Assembly (NCBI GenBank): GCA_015680685.1
Contig: MNCI01017726.1
Coordinates: forward strand, 100,805 to 164,804
Origin: Gnetum montanum
Lineage: Eukaryota; Streptophyta; Gnetopsida; Gnetales; Gnetaceae
Length of the DNA: 64,000 bases
Direction of reading: 5' to 3'
Below the pieces are notes generated by a model that had not been told where the DNA came from, did no database searches, and saw nothing but the letters and a program-made list of their open reading frames with translations. Shown here piece after piece: positions 33,558 through 47,200 of this stretch. A program made the translations under genes and the position numbers. Positions within the stretch are counted from its first letter, which is position 1, and each line of letters begins with the position of its first letter.

Positions 33558-36500
33558 TGTTGGTTTGTTTTCTTAGCTTATTTATAATTATACTGAATTA
33601 AGTTCATTAATATTGATACCCCTAAATCATAAGAACTTTGAAAGGACCAAGATCAATATGGTTAGTCGATGAACTACTAAAGCCTGAAAGCCTCGTTGCC
33701 TGGTTGAAACTAGTCTTAAACCTAGAATTTAGTATTTGAGAACTAAGAAAAAGCATAAACCTAAGCCTAGAAACCTGATGGCCCATGAGCATATACCACT
33801 GAAACAAGGACTACACTAGAAAAGGAATGGCCAGTCCCTTAAGCATAACAAGAAAAGGAATAGATAGTCAAGGGAATATTTTGAGTTCTATTTTATTTTT
33901 AAAAATAAAAAATAACATGAAATTAAAGGGAATCTTTGATATTTGACAATGATTTTCTAAGTTGAGATATCTTAAGTTTGATTTTCTTTTAAATTATTAA
34001 AAAGAACAAAAGATAATGGAAAGGTTGAGACGCTACTAACAATTTCTTATAAAACCTTGTACAATGATTTACTATAGATTTTATATAAAACCTTTTATTT
34101 TCCTAAAGAAGAAAAGGGAAAGGTTGTAGGGATCTATATTGAGAACAAATTATTGACCAAAATGTTAAAAAATGTTGAAGAAAAAACTCTAACACACATA
34201 AAAAATGACTTGAAAATAAAAATGTAAAAGTTCTTAACATTAAAAAAAAAGGAAACTTTAAAGTGAAAATGTAAAAGAATAATGCATTTGACTGTAAAAA
34301 ACACAAAGAAGTTAGATTGAAAAAAATGAAACTAATATAGAAAAAAACTCATGAAAAATGGTTCAAATGCCGAGATAGTTCTTCAAATATATGATCGAAA
34401 GAGAAATTCTTAAAGAGTGGTGTGGGCTTTCCTTAGGGTACAAAACCAAGAGAGACTTATGAGACATAGGTGTGTGGCTGACTATTTATTTTGTGCTTTC
34501 ATTCCATAGGACTTCATTCTTGAATAATTAAGTATTCAAAAGTGTATTGATGACATTGGAATTGAGACATAATTATTTAATAATTAAATTTTAATGCCAC
34601 TATGTTTTCCAAAATGTTCATTGTCTCATTATGTGATTGTATTGGTGTTCGCACATGAGGGATCATTATACTTGTCTTAGAAACTAATTAGGTTTAACAC
34701 CTTTATCACTATATTGGGAACTCATACAACTAATAATTAAGTTCAAATCTAATTAATGTTAGTGTTAGTATCACCTACCTTAGTCACCATTGTATCACCA
34801 CATCAAAACTTGCTTCTTGGCTTAAGTTTCACCTCCATTGAACCCCTAGCAACTTGTCTACACCAATCCCAAGACTATAAGCATCAATTTTGATGATTCC
34901 AGCAAGCTTCAAGGGATATGAGAAAATGCATTTTTACTATGCATTACTAGGCGATGCTAGTGCTAGCATAAGCATCACCTACCTTAGTAACCTTTGTAGC
35001 ATGCATTACAAATTTACTTTTTAATAAGACTTTTTGACCTTGTGTGATCCTTAGCATTTATTTAACATCATCACAACATGTTTGGCTATAGTTTAGTCAT
35101 CAATAGTAGTTCTTGGGATCCCAAAATGTTCATTTAAAAGATTGTACAAGTGCCAAGGCTAACATAGGTGACATTGATGCTAGTGTTAGTGTCATTTGTC
35201 ATTAGCATCACTTAGTTTAATGTGAGATTTGAGTTTTTGAAAATGAACTCCAAGTCAACAACTCTTAACTTTGAGAAAATTTTGGAAACCCTAGCTCTAT
35301 GAATATGAAGCTCAAACATAAATTTGTAGTCAATTCCTTTGAGATCTAGAGCACAAGTACATACATCCATTACATCACTTATGTAGTCATCAACCACCCC
35401 AACATCCTCTTCAATCTATGAGCTCAATCCTAGCCCTAAGTTACATTCAACATACAAGCTCACACTAATGTTAGCATTAGTGTCACTAAGGCCATGTCAA
35501 CATTACTTGCTACATTTCTAGTGTCACTTGAAGAATAGTACCTAAAAACAACCTCGTTTGAGCTCCAAGTCAATCCAAAATAGTGTTGACAAGCTTCTCA
35601 TCCATCCACCAACCTATAAGGCATCAAAAAATATCATCTAAGTCTCACTTTTCCTCATAAAATAATTTCATTTTATCAATTAAAATCTCTAATATGTTTC
35701 ATCATCATTTATAGCTTTTGGCCCTTTAGAGAAGGCACACTTTGCATTTCATCAATAAAGCATCTTGGCTCATTGGAAGGGGGAAAAACAAACCCTTTAT
35801 CCTATATCAATTTCTTTCTTATAATTTATTTTATGCTTTAAATATTATAATTATAGTTTCATCCCTCAGTATTTGTTATTTACACCACTTAAAATTCATC
35901 AATTTTAACATTAACATTTATCTTGCCTTATTAATTTCCCTATCGTTCCTAGTTTGTGGATGGTAGGTTGAGTCTATATTTGTTTAGAGGATCATACTCC
36001 TTCATTTCATGATCATTGATGTATCAAGAGTTATATCATTCCAAAGACTATTTATACCCATGAGTTAGATATCTAACATTTGATTTGTGGAGGTGTCATT
36101 GTGAGATTAAAGCAATTTCACAAAAACATCATGCACCTTTCTTTATAAATCAAAACAAAAGAGGATAGACACAAAAATACTACGAGCATTATTATCAAGT
36201 GAAATAAGTTTCTTAAGTGGTACATGATCTTTATTTTGAAACCATAGTGGTTATTTGTGTAGGAGCTCCTTCAAAAATTAGGTCATAGCCCCTTGTTGCA
36301 ACTAGTTTACACCCATTTATGAAACATCAATTTTTTAAGGTTTTAGTAAAAGGAATCAATAAGGATGAACTTTATCCAATGGGAGTATGCTTTAATTTGA
36401 ATTTTAGGGATAGTAATCATTTTTTGGATGCTTTGAATAATTAATACTTCTCAAAAAATGTCAAATACCTAGAGAAGTAGTATTTAACCAAGTGATATGC

Positions 36501-38399
36501 ATGAACCACTAGGCATGAAAGATTGCATTTCAATTCAAACTTTGAAGAAGTATATGTGTAATTACAGCTTTCACAACACCTTTAAATAAAACCATAGATC
36601 TAGTAAGGGGCTCTCGAGTGGTGGATGATAGTGGCTATAATACCATTATTATTATTTCATTAAAATTGAATGCCAAAAGATCATCTCTTGAAGGTTCACA
36701 TAGATCATGTGTTGCATCAATGAGTAGATCGAGCAATCCCTCTTGCTTAATTATAAATAGTTGAGATGTTGTTACCTTTAATAGATCACTCCAAAACTCC
36801 TTGACACTAAATGATTCTGTACAAACTTGATTCTGTAATCAACTAGAACAAAATCTACAAAGAAATTTAAACTTTGTGCCATCTAGCAAATTGACCTTGA
36901 AATTCAATGTGAAATACCTATTTATCTACCTTACTAGATCTTTCCAAGGGTGTAGCATGTAGAAAATGTACCTTTTGGTACAGTTAGCATGAGTAAATTA
37001 CCAAAGAAAAATTGTATGTCATTCACACCAAATTACTCTAAGCTTGATACAATAAGCCAAAATATAGGGATGCTTATAATTGATACCACAAGCCCTCAGT
37101 ACCTTAGGGACTCTAACCTCAATACCTTAAATTCAAAAAGAACTTTCATTTAAGGTTTGAATACCTTTAGTGACTAGACCAATGCAACATCCATGTAGTA
37201 ATAAACATAAGGCATCCTAACCATCATCTTTCAAGAATGAAGATGTAGAAGATTGAATTAAATCACAATGTAGAAAGGGCTCATGCCTCATTATAAATTA
37301 AACAAAGGAAATCATTTTCCTAAAAAAATCACATCAACTATGTGCAAACTCAATCACTTATGTTGCATAATCCTAGAGCAATAATATAAGAACAAGTCAT
37401 AACTTTCAATATAATTATAGAAATTCTTAGATTATTGAGTATTATGTTGTTCAATGACTCCAAGTTATTTTAATCATTATTTATAGTTTCACTATAATAT
37501 ATGGGAATTATCATTCTAACTATTGTTAAGATTGATTATAGTCTTCAAATAAATCATAATAAATAAAGAGTACATGCAAAGATCTAGATGTTTCACTAGA
37601 GAATGCGCATCCTACATGAAAATTAAATAAACAACAAAAATAAACTACATTGAAGACATTTCTATAAGATATATTTGCCATGTAATAGAAAAACTAGTAT
37701 ATCATTACGTAAACTAGTTTATCATGAATACATATTATTCTTTTTACTCTTATTACAAATTCATCTACCACTGGTACAACATAGTAAATCCCATGCATTA
37801 AATATATTTTTTCATGTTGGTTAATATAGCTCATACACACCCTATGATATTCTATTTTGAAATGTCATGGAATACATTAAAGACACACTGTATTCAACAT
37901 TATGCATATTAAACATGATAGAAAAAATGTAGATAAAATTAAAAAAATAAATAAATTAATAAAGAAAGCAGGAAATGAATAAGTGTATTTGGTATTAACC
38001 TTTTAGTATGTTAAAACCTTAGAATGTGGAAAATGTGCTTGTGGTCTTGTGGGACTTGGAAAAGACAAAATCATGATGATGATAAGATGAAAAGATTGGG
38101 ACAAGAGCTTATTGGTGTAAAGATAAGGACTCCATGAGAATGAGACAATAGCTTAGATGAAGAAACCATGCTTGAAAGAAGAGCTTCATGGTATGAAGAC
38201 AAAGAGCAAGTTGAGACCAAGATGAAAGCTAAGTTGAGATCACAAGAAGTCTTAATTAAGATGGAATATTTCAAGGATACATGAAGCCTCCAAGTTAAAC
38301 GAAGATATTTTGGTATCTACCTAGACATCCTAGAGGTGAAGACTTAGTTTCAGGCTAGATGTTCCACAAAAACAATAGACGTCACAATTTCCATTGAGA
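33558..38399. other. Intergenic, unassigned; word-repeat region at 34.7-35.5 kb
   Basis: No coding motif was recognised. From about 34740 to 35520 variants of GCTAGTGTTAGTGTCACCTACCTTAGT recur in loose form (each word under 20 bases: GTTAGTGTTAGTATCACC, GCTAGTGCTAGCATAAGCAT, GCTAGTGTTAGTGTCATT, GTTAGCATTAGTGTCACT). The remainder (35.7-38.4 kb) is AT-rich and may hold very old retroelement sequence. Confidence 0.35.
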
Positions 38400-38990
38400 C
38401 ATCCCAAGCTCAAATAGCTTTCAACTAGCTATTTCCTAGCCATCACATGACTTTTGAGAATTATTTGAAAAATAAAAGCCTATAAAATAGAGTGGAATCA
38501 TTGTGAAAAAAGACAAGCATTGTTAATTGAAATATTAATTGTCTACATCAAGCTAATTCTTTTATCAATTGTAAATTGTTTTGTGAGTTTAACTATAAGA
38601 ATTTTGTAAAGTTGGTTACATTCTCTCCTTGATTCTTTTTCTCTCTTTGTAGAACTACTAAGTTGATGTGCTTATGGGATTGAGTATGTTTCCAGTGAGA
38701 AAAAACTTCATGTAGAGCTCATTTTATTATAAAGGTTGTGGGACCTTGTAGGGTTGCGTGTGTTTCCTACAAGAAAATACTCTAGCAAAGCTTAAACTTT
38801 GTGAAGGTTGTGGTGCCCTCTAAACTATATTTTTTGAAGAAGAAAAGTTTGAAGATATGCAAGAATTTTACCCTTTGAATGTGGACATACTCAAGTTAGA
38901 GAACCATGTAAATCTGTGTGTGTTTTTGGTTGTCTTAGTTTCTTGAATTGAGGAACTTATTCAACCCTCCTTCTAAGTTCTTGGTCCTTA
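38400..38990 (+). repeat. LTR-like promoter region
   Basis: A TATA-like box (38479-38490, CCTATAAAATAG) is followed by T-rich sequence. The segment ends with TTATTCAACCCTCCTTCTAAG near 38960, which resembles the end of plant copia LTRs just before the primer site. No partner LTR was found. Confidence 0.35.
38479..38490 (+). promoter_or_regulatory. TATA-like box
   Basis: CCTATAAAATAG in a suitable AT-rich setting, probably the promoter of the LTR-like segment around it. Confidence 0.4.
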
Positions 38991-39037
38991 TCTAGGTCAT
39001 GCTCTAGTTGTTCATTGGATTAGTCTTCCTTTAGCAT

Positions 39038-39405
39038 CTATCCTTTAGAGGTAATCAAACACTTGCATCATGGTTAGCCCTAGACTTGGTCAAAAGGGAT
39101 GATTATTTTCCTTCCTATTATACTTCACCCACTACTTATTACTCACCTTTACCAACTCCACAACTCCATAGTGGCAAAACCTCTAATTAGCAAGTGTAAA
39201 TACCTTAGGTTAAACCCCCAAATGTTTCTTTAAGAAACATGTCCATTATTACAACATGCATTTTTATTAATATTTTTATTACATTAATTACATTACTTGT
39301 TACAAAATTATACCATTTTCATTGTAGAACAACACCATTTGGAAATGGGAATATGGTTAACTATCATCATTAGCTTTATTCATCCTTAAATGAGTCCACA
39401 TAAGG
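39038..39405 (-). repeat. Inverted copy of the 17.3-kb LTR-like segment
   Basis: Read on the minus strand, it follows 17320-17705 in order: TGTGGACTCATTTAAGGATG, then CCCATTTCCAAATGGTGTTG, GGGGGTTTAACCTAAGG, and the end CTCTAAAGGATAG. The copies lie 21 kb apart in opposite orientation. Confidence 0.75.
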
Positions 39406-42199
39406 TCTTTCTCCCTACTCTAATACTTTTATTTCTCCTCTAGATTAGAGTTCTAATCTTAAGATTCTTTTACTTATTCTGTAAAGAAAATGTAAATGAT
39501 AAAATATCTAAGGAAAATAAATTGATCATATTAACAACTTACATCATTCTCTAGGTAATAACAAGATGTAAATTAAAGTTCTACCAACTACTAATCACAA
39601 GTCATAAACTAGAATTACACTATGTGCATCTTGTGTCCTTAGTTACCAAACTAAAGGTAGCACAAATCCTTATTCCTAGCTTGTATTACCCAAGGATAAT
39701 TTACTTACTTAATTTAAAAATATAAAGTAAATAAGGAAAGTAAAATAAGAAAAACAAGAAATAGAACCAAGGTTAAGAAACTTTCTTGAATTTTTATCTC
39801 TCCTTGGGAATCAAGAAATGTAGTTGCAATTTTGTGATATTAGCCTCAACCTCTTTAGCAAGCATGGTATCATAATTAAGAAAATTATAGTTCTCATTAG
39901 CATAATCCATTAGCATTCATAAATTCAAATTCTCTATGAATGATCTGAGGTAGGTTGAATATGATTTGGCTAATAGGATGGTATGATGAATTGTTGGAAA
40001 TATCTTTTTCCAAGCAGCCTCCTCTTCCAAGCATATTGTATGTTGTGATATTCATACATGTTCTTGGATTCTTTCCTTCTTTTCCCTTACAAATATCATA
40101 CACCTTTTTAGAGTATGATTATGATTCTTCATGATAGTTGATCTTTGCTTAATGTGTCTTGATGCTTTTTCGATTGGTATAAGTTGTCATTATACTATTA
40201 ATTTGCAAACTAATCATTTCACCACTTGATTCAATGGATATGATTTGGCTTCATTCCCTAGATTCTTAATGACTAGTCTACCACCTTTAGGATGCTATCT
40301 ATTGACAATGTGACTAATTACAACTAGGAATCACTAATCCTAGGTCACAGACCCTAGTCTAGGAATTTTATAAGAATAAATATAGCTTAATTACCTAGTC
40401 TTATGATCCAAAATTGTTGAAAGGATAAATAAGTAAAGTTATAGATATATTCAAGGGTGATTTACACTATCACCTAATTATCAAGTTATTGTATGACTAA
40501 TCTTACATCACTATTAGAAACAAAATGTTGAAAAATGTTAGAAATGACTATTTATTTGTTGAAAATGGACATTCAATGTCCAAGGTATGCTAATTTTATT
40601 TCCTGTATCTATTAAAGCATAGTTTGAGAGACTAAAGCCTAATTTTTGTGTTGTTATATGTTGAGTCTAACTTCACCATTATGTTTAAATGGATAAACAT
40701 TTGTTAGAAATGAATGTTTTCTTACTAAAAAAAGCTTCCAAATTAAAAAATTATGGGCATTTAAAGTTAAGAATTTGGACATGAATTTTGAGACTTCTAG
40801 ACAGGTCATCCATCCAACTACTACGTTAGAGCCATTGGCCTTAATTTTAATTGCTACTAGCCAGTCCAAATCTTGAGTTGCACATAATTTGATTAACCTT
40901 AAATTTAAAGTTTATTTTTGAGATATTAATTTTGAAAAAAAGAAGGCTTTTAGGTTATTCAATAACTCTAGGCTAGCATGAACCAATAATATCTATTGGT
41001 GTTATCTCGGTATGGACCAATGATTTTTACGAGCATTACAAATTCTTACCTTTATAGAAAATGGTGCAAATTGGGCTTGCATGCAAGGCCAAAGTAATGG
41101 CAATGATAGTAGCATGTGTGATGCCAATGGAAAAGGAGGATTTGGCACTAGTAGTTTTTGTAGAGGTCACAAATGAGGGTTTTATGGGTGGCAAGAACAT
41201 GTGCAGTGGAAAAGAACAATAGGGGACACAAAGGATGATGTGGTGAATTACTCTAGGACCTAGCTATAGCAAGCTTTATTTAGCAACAATAGTAATAAAA
41301 TGTAATATCACTTTGCATGGCCTTCCATTGCAATATGTTATGGTTAGGCCTACCCAATCTTTCCACTGTGACTAGTATTCACAACATGGCACAACGATTT
41401 GTCATTAACTCATAAGAATTAAGAAAAAAAATTGTTTGATAATTATTTATATACAATGTTATGTAAATTTAAATAACTAGTGGCAAGTTATTACAAAGGT
41501 TGAAAATATTGCGATGGTAAGGGAAAAATTTTAGGTTCAAATTAGAGTCTATCCTAAAATTCAAATTTTTTAAAAAAATTTAACCTTAAAATGTTTTTAA
41601 TTAAAATTCAAAAATAGTATGTTTTTAAAGCAAACTACCACTACAATATCTCCTTAATCATAAATCCAATTGAGATGAAATTAATATCATTGGAATTGTC
41701 TTGATGAACACTATGCATTAGACATAATTTTAGAGCATGAAAACTAAGTTAAATTCTTGTAATTTTAGAAACCTAAAAATTCATTGTTTGAAAAATTAAA
41801 CTTATTTAGATGATCTCTAAAAAATATTAGAATTTTTGAGTGACTTAACCTTAATTATGAAGTGATGCATAGATCCTCAAATAATGGTATAAGAATTATC
41901 AAGCTTATTTTGTTAGGTGTATGAAGAAGGTTAGTAGGGTATAATGCATAATTATTGTCTAATGAATGTCAGTTTAAGTAGAGAGGATCTATAGTTAGCT
42001 TGACTTCCTTATGTTAATTAATTAATTCTTATGAATTTTTGAAGGATTGAAATTTAAAAAGTATACAAAATATTTATTATACTACTTAATTGGAGTTTAG
42101 GAGTTTTAGGAAAGAGAAGACTCATATTAGAACAAGTTACCCAAAGACTTGGATTGAGGATTCTTGATCTTATGGAAAATTGGGGCTTAATGGCTTGGA
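39406..42199. other. Intergenic, no recognised gene
   Basis: AT-rich. The part next to the inverted LTR-like copy (to about 40400) may be its internal region, since GTGACC-TAG words recur as near 17090, but no polyprotein motif was seen. Confidence 0.35.
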
Positions 42200-42830
42200 T
42201 CCTTATGTGACTAAGAGAAAATCTAAAAGTATTGAGAAATGAGTAAGGGTTACTTGGATGGATGTTACTCCTTATCTTACCAAGATCTTTAGTAGTTGAT
42301 ATACCTTGTTGGTCTCCTATTTGTTTGATATCATTGGTGATGAAACATGTTTTTCTCTACTCTGATATTGGAGTTACGACGTCACGTACAAGGTGTCAGG
42401 GTCTTGGTTTGACATTGGGTATCTAATGTCAGGGTATATATCTTGGCCTATAAATATAGTGCCTAGGCTCTAGTTTTTCATTAGTTAGTTTTTAGTTTTG
42501 AAGTTAGTTTTTCAGTTAGAGTAGTGAAGCTCTTGTTGTTTATTTTCCTCAAAGTTAGAATATTTTCTAAGTGTTCATAGAAGAAGTCTAGATGTGTATG
42601 GTTCTTTATTTAGGAACTGATGTACCTAAGCGCAGCAGTGTGGAAAAAATAAAATGAACTCTGATAATCCTTGCAACATTGAGAATAGATTAATATTTTC
42701 TTTAATACATCTTACTTTCTTTCTCTTTACTTTAATGCATTCAAATTAAGCAATTTATTTCTATTTATTAATGAACATACATATAGTAGTTGGTAACCCA
42801 GCAACAGTTAACATTTTGTAGTCCAATAGT
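42200..42830 (+). repeat. Possible 5' LTR of the gypsy remnant downstream
   Basis: A TATA-like box (42447-42456) lies in a promoter-like setting, preceded by CACGTACAAGGTGTCAGGG and followed by T-rich leader sequence. Its place upstream of gag traces at 44.3 kb and the matching strand suggest the promoter LTR of that element. No second LTR is present for proof. Confidence 0.4.
42447..42456 (+). promoter_or_regulatory. TATA-like box
   Basis: CCTATAAATA, the best TATA match upstream of the Athila-like gag remnant. Confidence 0.45.
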
Positions 42831-44289
42831 GTTATATGTGTTTTGGAAAGTGAGATGGTTACTAGTATTAGGCTAGATAGTTAATAGAAAATTATATTTT
42901 AAATTACTGTACTCTTCATTATTGTTGTAGGAAATCAAATCTATAAAATATAAAATAAGAAGAAGCATATACCTTAATTACACTTAACCATACCCTTGAG
43001 TCACACAAGTGTAGTTGAAAAGACAACTAATGTTTTCAATGCCCATTTTACTTCCAAGAAGAGCTAGTGTACTAGATAACTATAGGTCCATAGAATTTGA
43101 CTAGATTGTGTGTAACGCCTTAGTGATTCATATGGTTGGGTGTAGGGGTACCTCACTACTCATCATTAGCACCATTTCCGAGGACCTTTTGGTTGTTTCA
43201 TGCACTATCTAGGACCTAGTGAATAGTATTTAAATCATTGAAATGAACCTTAGAGTCATATCCTATTTTACCATTACTACAAAAAATTGTTCACATTAGA
43301 CTATGATTTTTATTTTACTAATTGAAAATATCTTCTTCTCATGGAAGCGATTCTCTGTCCAAGATTGATAAAGCTTATCAACTAGTGCCTCAACAAGATT
43401 AAATTGTGTATATTCATCCTAATGAGTATGTACTGAACTTCATCTTCATCCTGCACTTGGATGAATGACTACAATGGCATCACATGAAAGGAAACATTAT
43501 CTTACTACCAAATCAAGTTGTTCTAGCAATGCTCTACCAAATGCTTACATGATGTTGTCTTCAAGACCACCATGTAGAATATATTGTGGAAGATACTGAT
43601 ACCAGGGATTATCAACCCATTGAAGTGCAACATCTATGGGACTATCAGCTAGAACAGTTCTATTAATTTTTGAGGGTAAAAGGACTTAACAATTATCCAT
43701 TCTTGTTGTACCAACAAGCTAGTGGGAAACCCTTCTTTTAGGGTTTTCCATTTAATGAAACTCCTCTCTTTGACTTTGGCGACAGAGGTCAAAACCAAAA
43801 TTTGCAATTCATAATTCACAATCCTAGTTCTTGTAACAAAAGATCTAATAACAAAGAAGGATCCGAAGAGGCAAGTCAAGGTAAGGATGTAGATAAGAAG
43901 TAAGATCAAGATCATGGTCATAATCGCTAAAGAGGTGGTAGTGAACACTGTGATGGTGTTGGTTCTCCTTCCTCTTTCCCTTCATCATCATCTTCTTCTT
44001 TTTTCTTTGATCATGGTTGTAGAAGGTGAGACTGTGATGGAGGTGATCAAAATGAACAAAATGACCAACGAGACCAAAATGATCGAGGGGACCATGGAGA
44101 AAGACAAGATTAAGGACATAGATGTTCAAGGGAAGAACATCACCATGAACGAAGAGGTAGTAGAGGGCATTGTAGGAACCACGATCAAGGCATCGATGAG
44201 CCTCTACTTGCTTCCCAAAGTATGCTTAACATCACAAAGGTAGTGAGAATTTCAACAAGGCATGTGAAGGATAGCCAGATCAAAAGGTT

Positions 44290-47200
44290 AGACATGAAAA
44301 ATATTCCTTGATTTGAAGGGCTATATAACTTTGATTTTCAAAATCATCTCAAAGCTTTCCAAGAAGCATGTTCCTTTCAAACATAGAGAACAAGTGGAAA
44401 AAACTAAAGTTGTTCCCCAGGGCACTTATCAAAGAAGCAGAAAATTGGTACCAGTCCTTAGAGCTAGAATCTATCAAATGATGGAGTACCATGTTGGAAT
44501 TGTTTAATGATAAATATTAAATGTACTCTAGGGTGTCCAACTTAAGGAAGAAAATTCAAGGATGCAAACAAGGAACACACAAACCCTTTCATGCTACCAT
44601 TGGTCGATACTACATCTTAATGCACAAATGTCTGGGCCATGATTATTCTCAACTGGATCAACTTTGCCACATAGTAGCTGGGCTTCAATCATAGACAAGG
44701 GGAACCCTTGGTGTCTATGCCTAGGAGAAATTGTTAGAAAAAAGTGCTCATTAAATACAAATATTAATAGAGAAAGTCACCAAAGAGGAGAATAAACTAA
44801 GAAAAAGAGAAAGTGTAGAAGAGTACAACCGTAATCCTTCCATTTGTAAGAGGAAGGTTCGATTCTATGACAGTGAGGATGAATTTATATTTGATGAGGG
44901 GATGAATAAGATAATCTTGCCACTTATAAAAATTTAAATCTAAAATTATGGCCAAGGTTGATCAGTTATGGAACTCCATGAATAATAGATTTCAAGCTGT
45001 CCTCAAAATTACTGAAGAGTCCAAAGAACAAGGTAGTGATTATGAGCACAAGAGGTTAAAAGAAGCTAGACATGCCTATTACAAAGGTAAAGGCAAGATT
45101 TTTGTAATAAAAGAAGTTGCAGACAGTGAATTAGATGATGATCATGAATGTAACATTTGTTAGTATGAACATCCTAAGGGATGTTGCCCCATTGTGTCAC
45201 ATCTACAAGAGTTTGGGATGTATGCCTTACATCCACAACTTACACAAAGGCAAACAACCAAAAGATTAACTTATCCTCAAGGTAATTTTTGGCAATTCCA
45301 TCAACAAAAATAGTACTATCCAAGTGGATCTCCACTGTAATGATATGAATCGTATCGACAATGGCAGAAACCACAATCATGGGCATTGGCACTACCAAGG
45401 CAACAATACCCTTATCGGTAGCCTAATCCATATGGTTACTATGTTTAGCAACCCATGTCTCCACATGACTCTTATAGTCACATTTCTAATTTCCAACCTC
45501 ACTACCACCTTTTCAATTATTATCAAGCATATTTACCACATGAAAGAAGGGATATCACATCTTACCCTTATCCTCCTCCTGTCCCTACACATGTTCCTTG
45601 TTCACTTGCATAGCTACCACCTGCTTAACCTATGCAAGGTAAACTGCCAAATCAACTACAACAACACAATGCTATGAGGGTTGTTAATCTACAACTGAAT
45701 CATCAATCAAAGGGGTCGAATGCCCAATCAAAGAAAAGACCTTTCTTTAGACCTCATAGTCCACCTAAGCCCTTACCTCTAGTTGTAGTTGATAACTCTA
45801 CTCCTTCTTCTTTCTCTATATCAACTTCCTTCAAGTCCCCTTCAAACCAAGGTTTACTAAGGATCCATACTACAATGCTCACTCATACTATATCTAATTG
45901 GATCTATGCAGGAAACCTTTTCAAGAAATTAACTTATCCTGGAAGTCATCTAATTTATTTGCAGATTTGTAGAAATGAACCATGCAAGGCTCTTCTCAAT
46001 TCAGGTTCTAGTGTTAATTTGATTTCTGATGAGATGTACACTACCTAGAACTTTCCTTCTCTCAAGAACAACATTAGAAGAGAATTAGCAAAACAGTCCA
46101 TCACTATTCCATTGGAACTACTAGAAGACATTGTGATCACTATTTATGAGTGTTCTTATCCTGTCGATTCCCTAGTAATCAAAGTGGAGAACTACAAAGG
46201 GGATTTTCCAATCATCATGGGAAGGGCATGGCTAAGCATTGTTGATGCAAGAATGGGAATTAGAGATCTTTCCTAGGAAATATCTAAAGAAAATGCATTT
46301 GGAAAGATCAAGAAGAAGAGAGTTCCATGCATCATGTAGAACGATACTAAGTGCGATTACGTGCAAAAAATCTAGGCCATAAATCAAGCATCTATCTCTA
46401 CATGCAATAAACGTGCACTAGAAGTAGAAATTCAAGGGTGTCTGTATGTAGTATCCACAAAATAGGAGGGCACCCAATGGCTGACCGCTGATTCTAAAAG
46501 TAATGCACTTTGCATGAAACTGACTAAGAGCCTAAGATGTGCATATGTTACAAGCATAGATGAACTAGAGAAAGTTCATCACCAACTCTTTGATGATATG
46601 AATGATGATACTCATTGGGGAGAGTCAGAAATTCCTGAAAATTTTAAACAAAAGCCCCTTGAACTACAAACACTACCAACTAGAATGGAATATGTGTTTT
46701 TGAAAAATAAAAAGTTGGTTATAATCAATACAAATCTTGCTGCAGAGCAGAAAAAGATGTTGTTGAAGGTAGTTGAGAAATGGTTAGAAACTTTTTCTTT
46801 GTCATATCCTAAACTCATAGGGATTGATCCTAGGATATTCCAGCATTACATCTACATTGATCTGACCATGATGCCAAAACAATAGCCATTGAGGTGATTG
46901 AATCCGAAAATGAAGCATATCATCAAGGAAAAACTTGAACAACTCCTCAAGGTAGGGTTCATCTATCCCATTGTAGATAGCAAGTGGGTTAGCCCACTTG
47001 TAATTGTGTCATAGAAAGGTGGCAAGTGGTAGGTTTGCATTGATTTGAACCTATTGAATATGGCAACATTCAAGGATCATTTTCCATTGCCATTTGTTAA
47101 CTAGGCACTTGACACCATTTCTGGGCATTGCTACTACATCTTTCTAGATGGTTATAGTGGCTATAACCAAATTCAAATTACACCAAAGGAATAAGAAAAG

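Noticed and set aside
43649-44129. Open minus-strand frames of 90-100 codons inside the gypsy remnant
   Set aside because: They run against the direction of the element, are low in complexity (His, Leu, Asp runs) and mirror an acidic plus-strand region; no splice structure was seen as in the Tat element.
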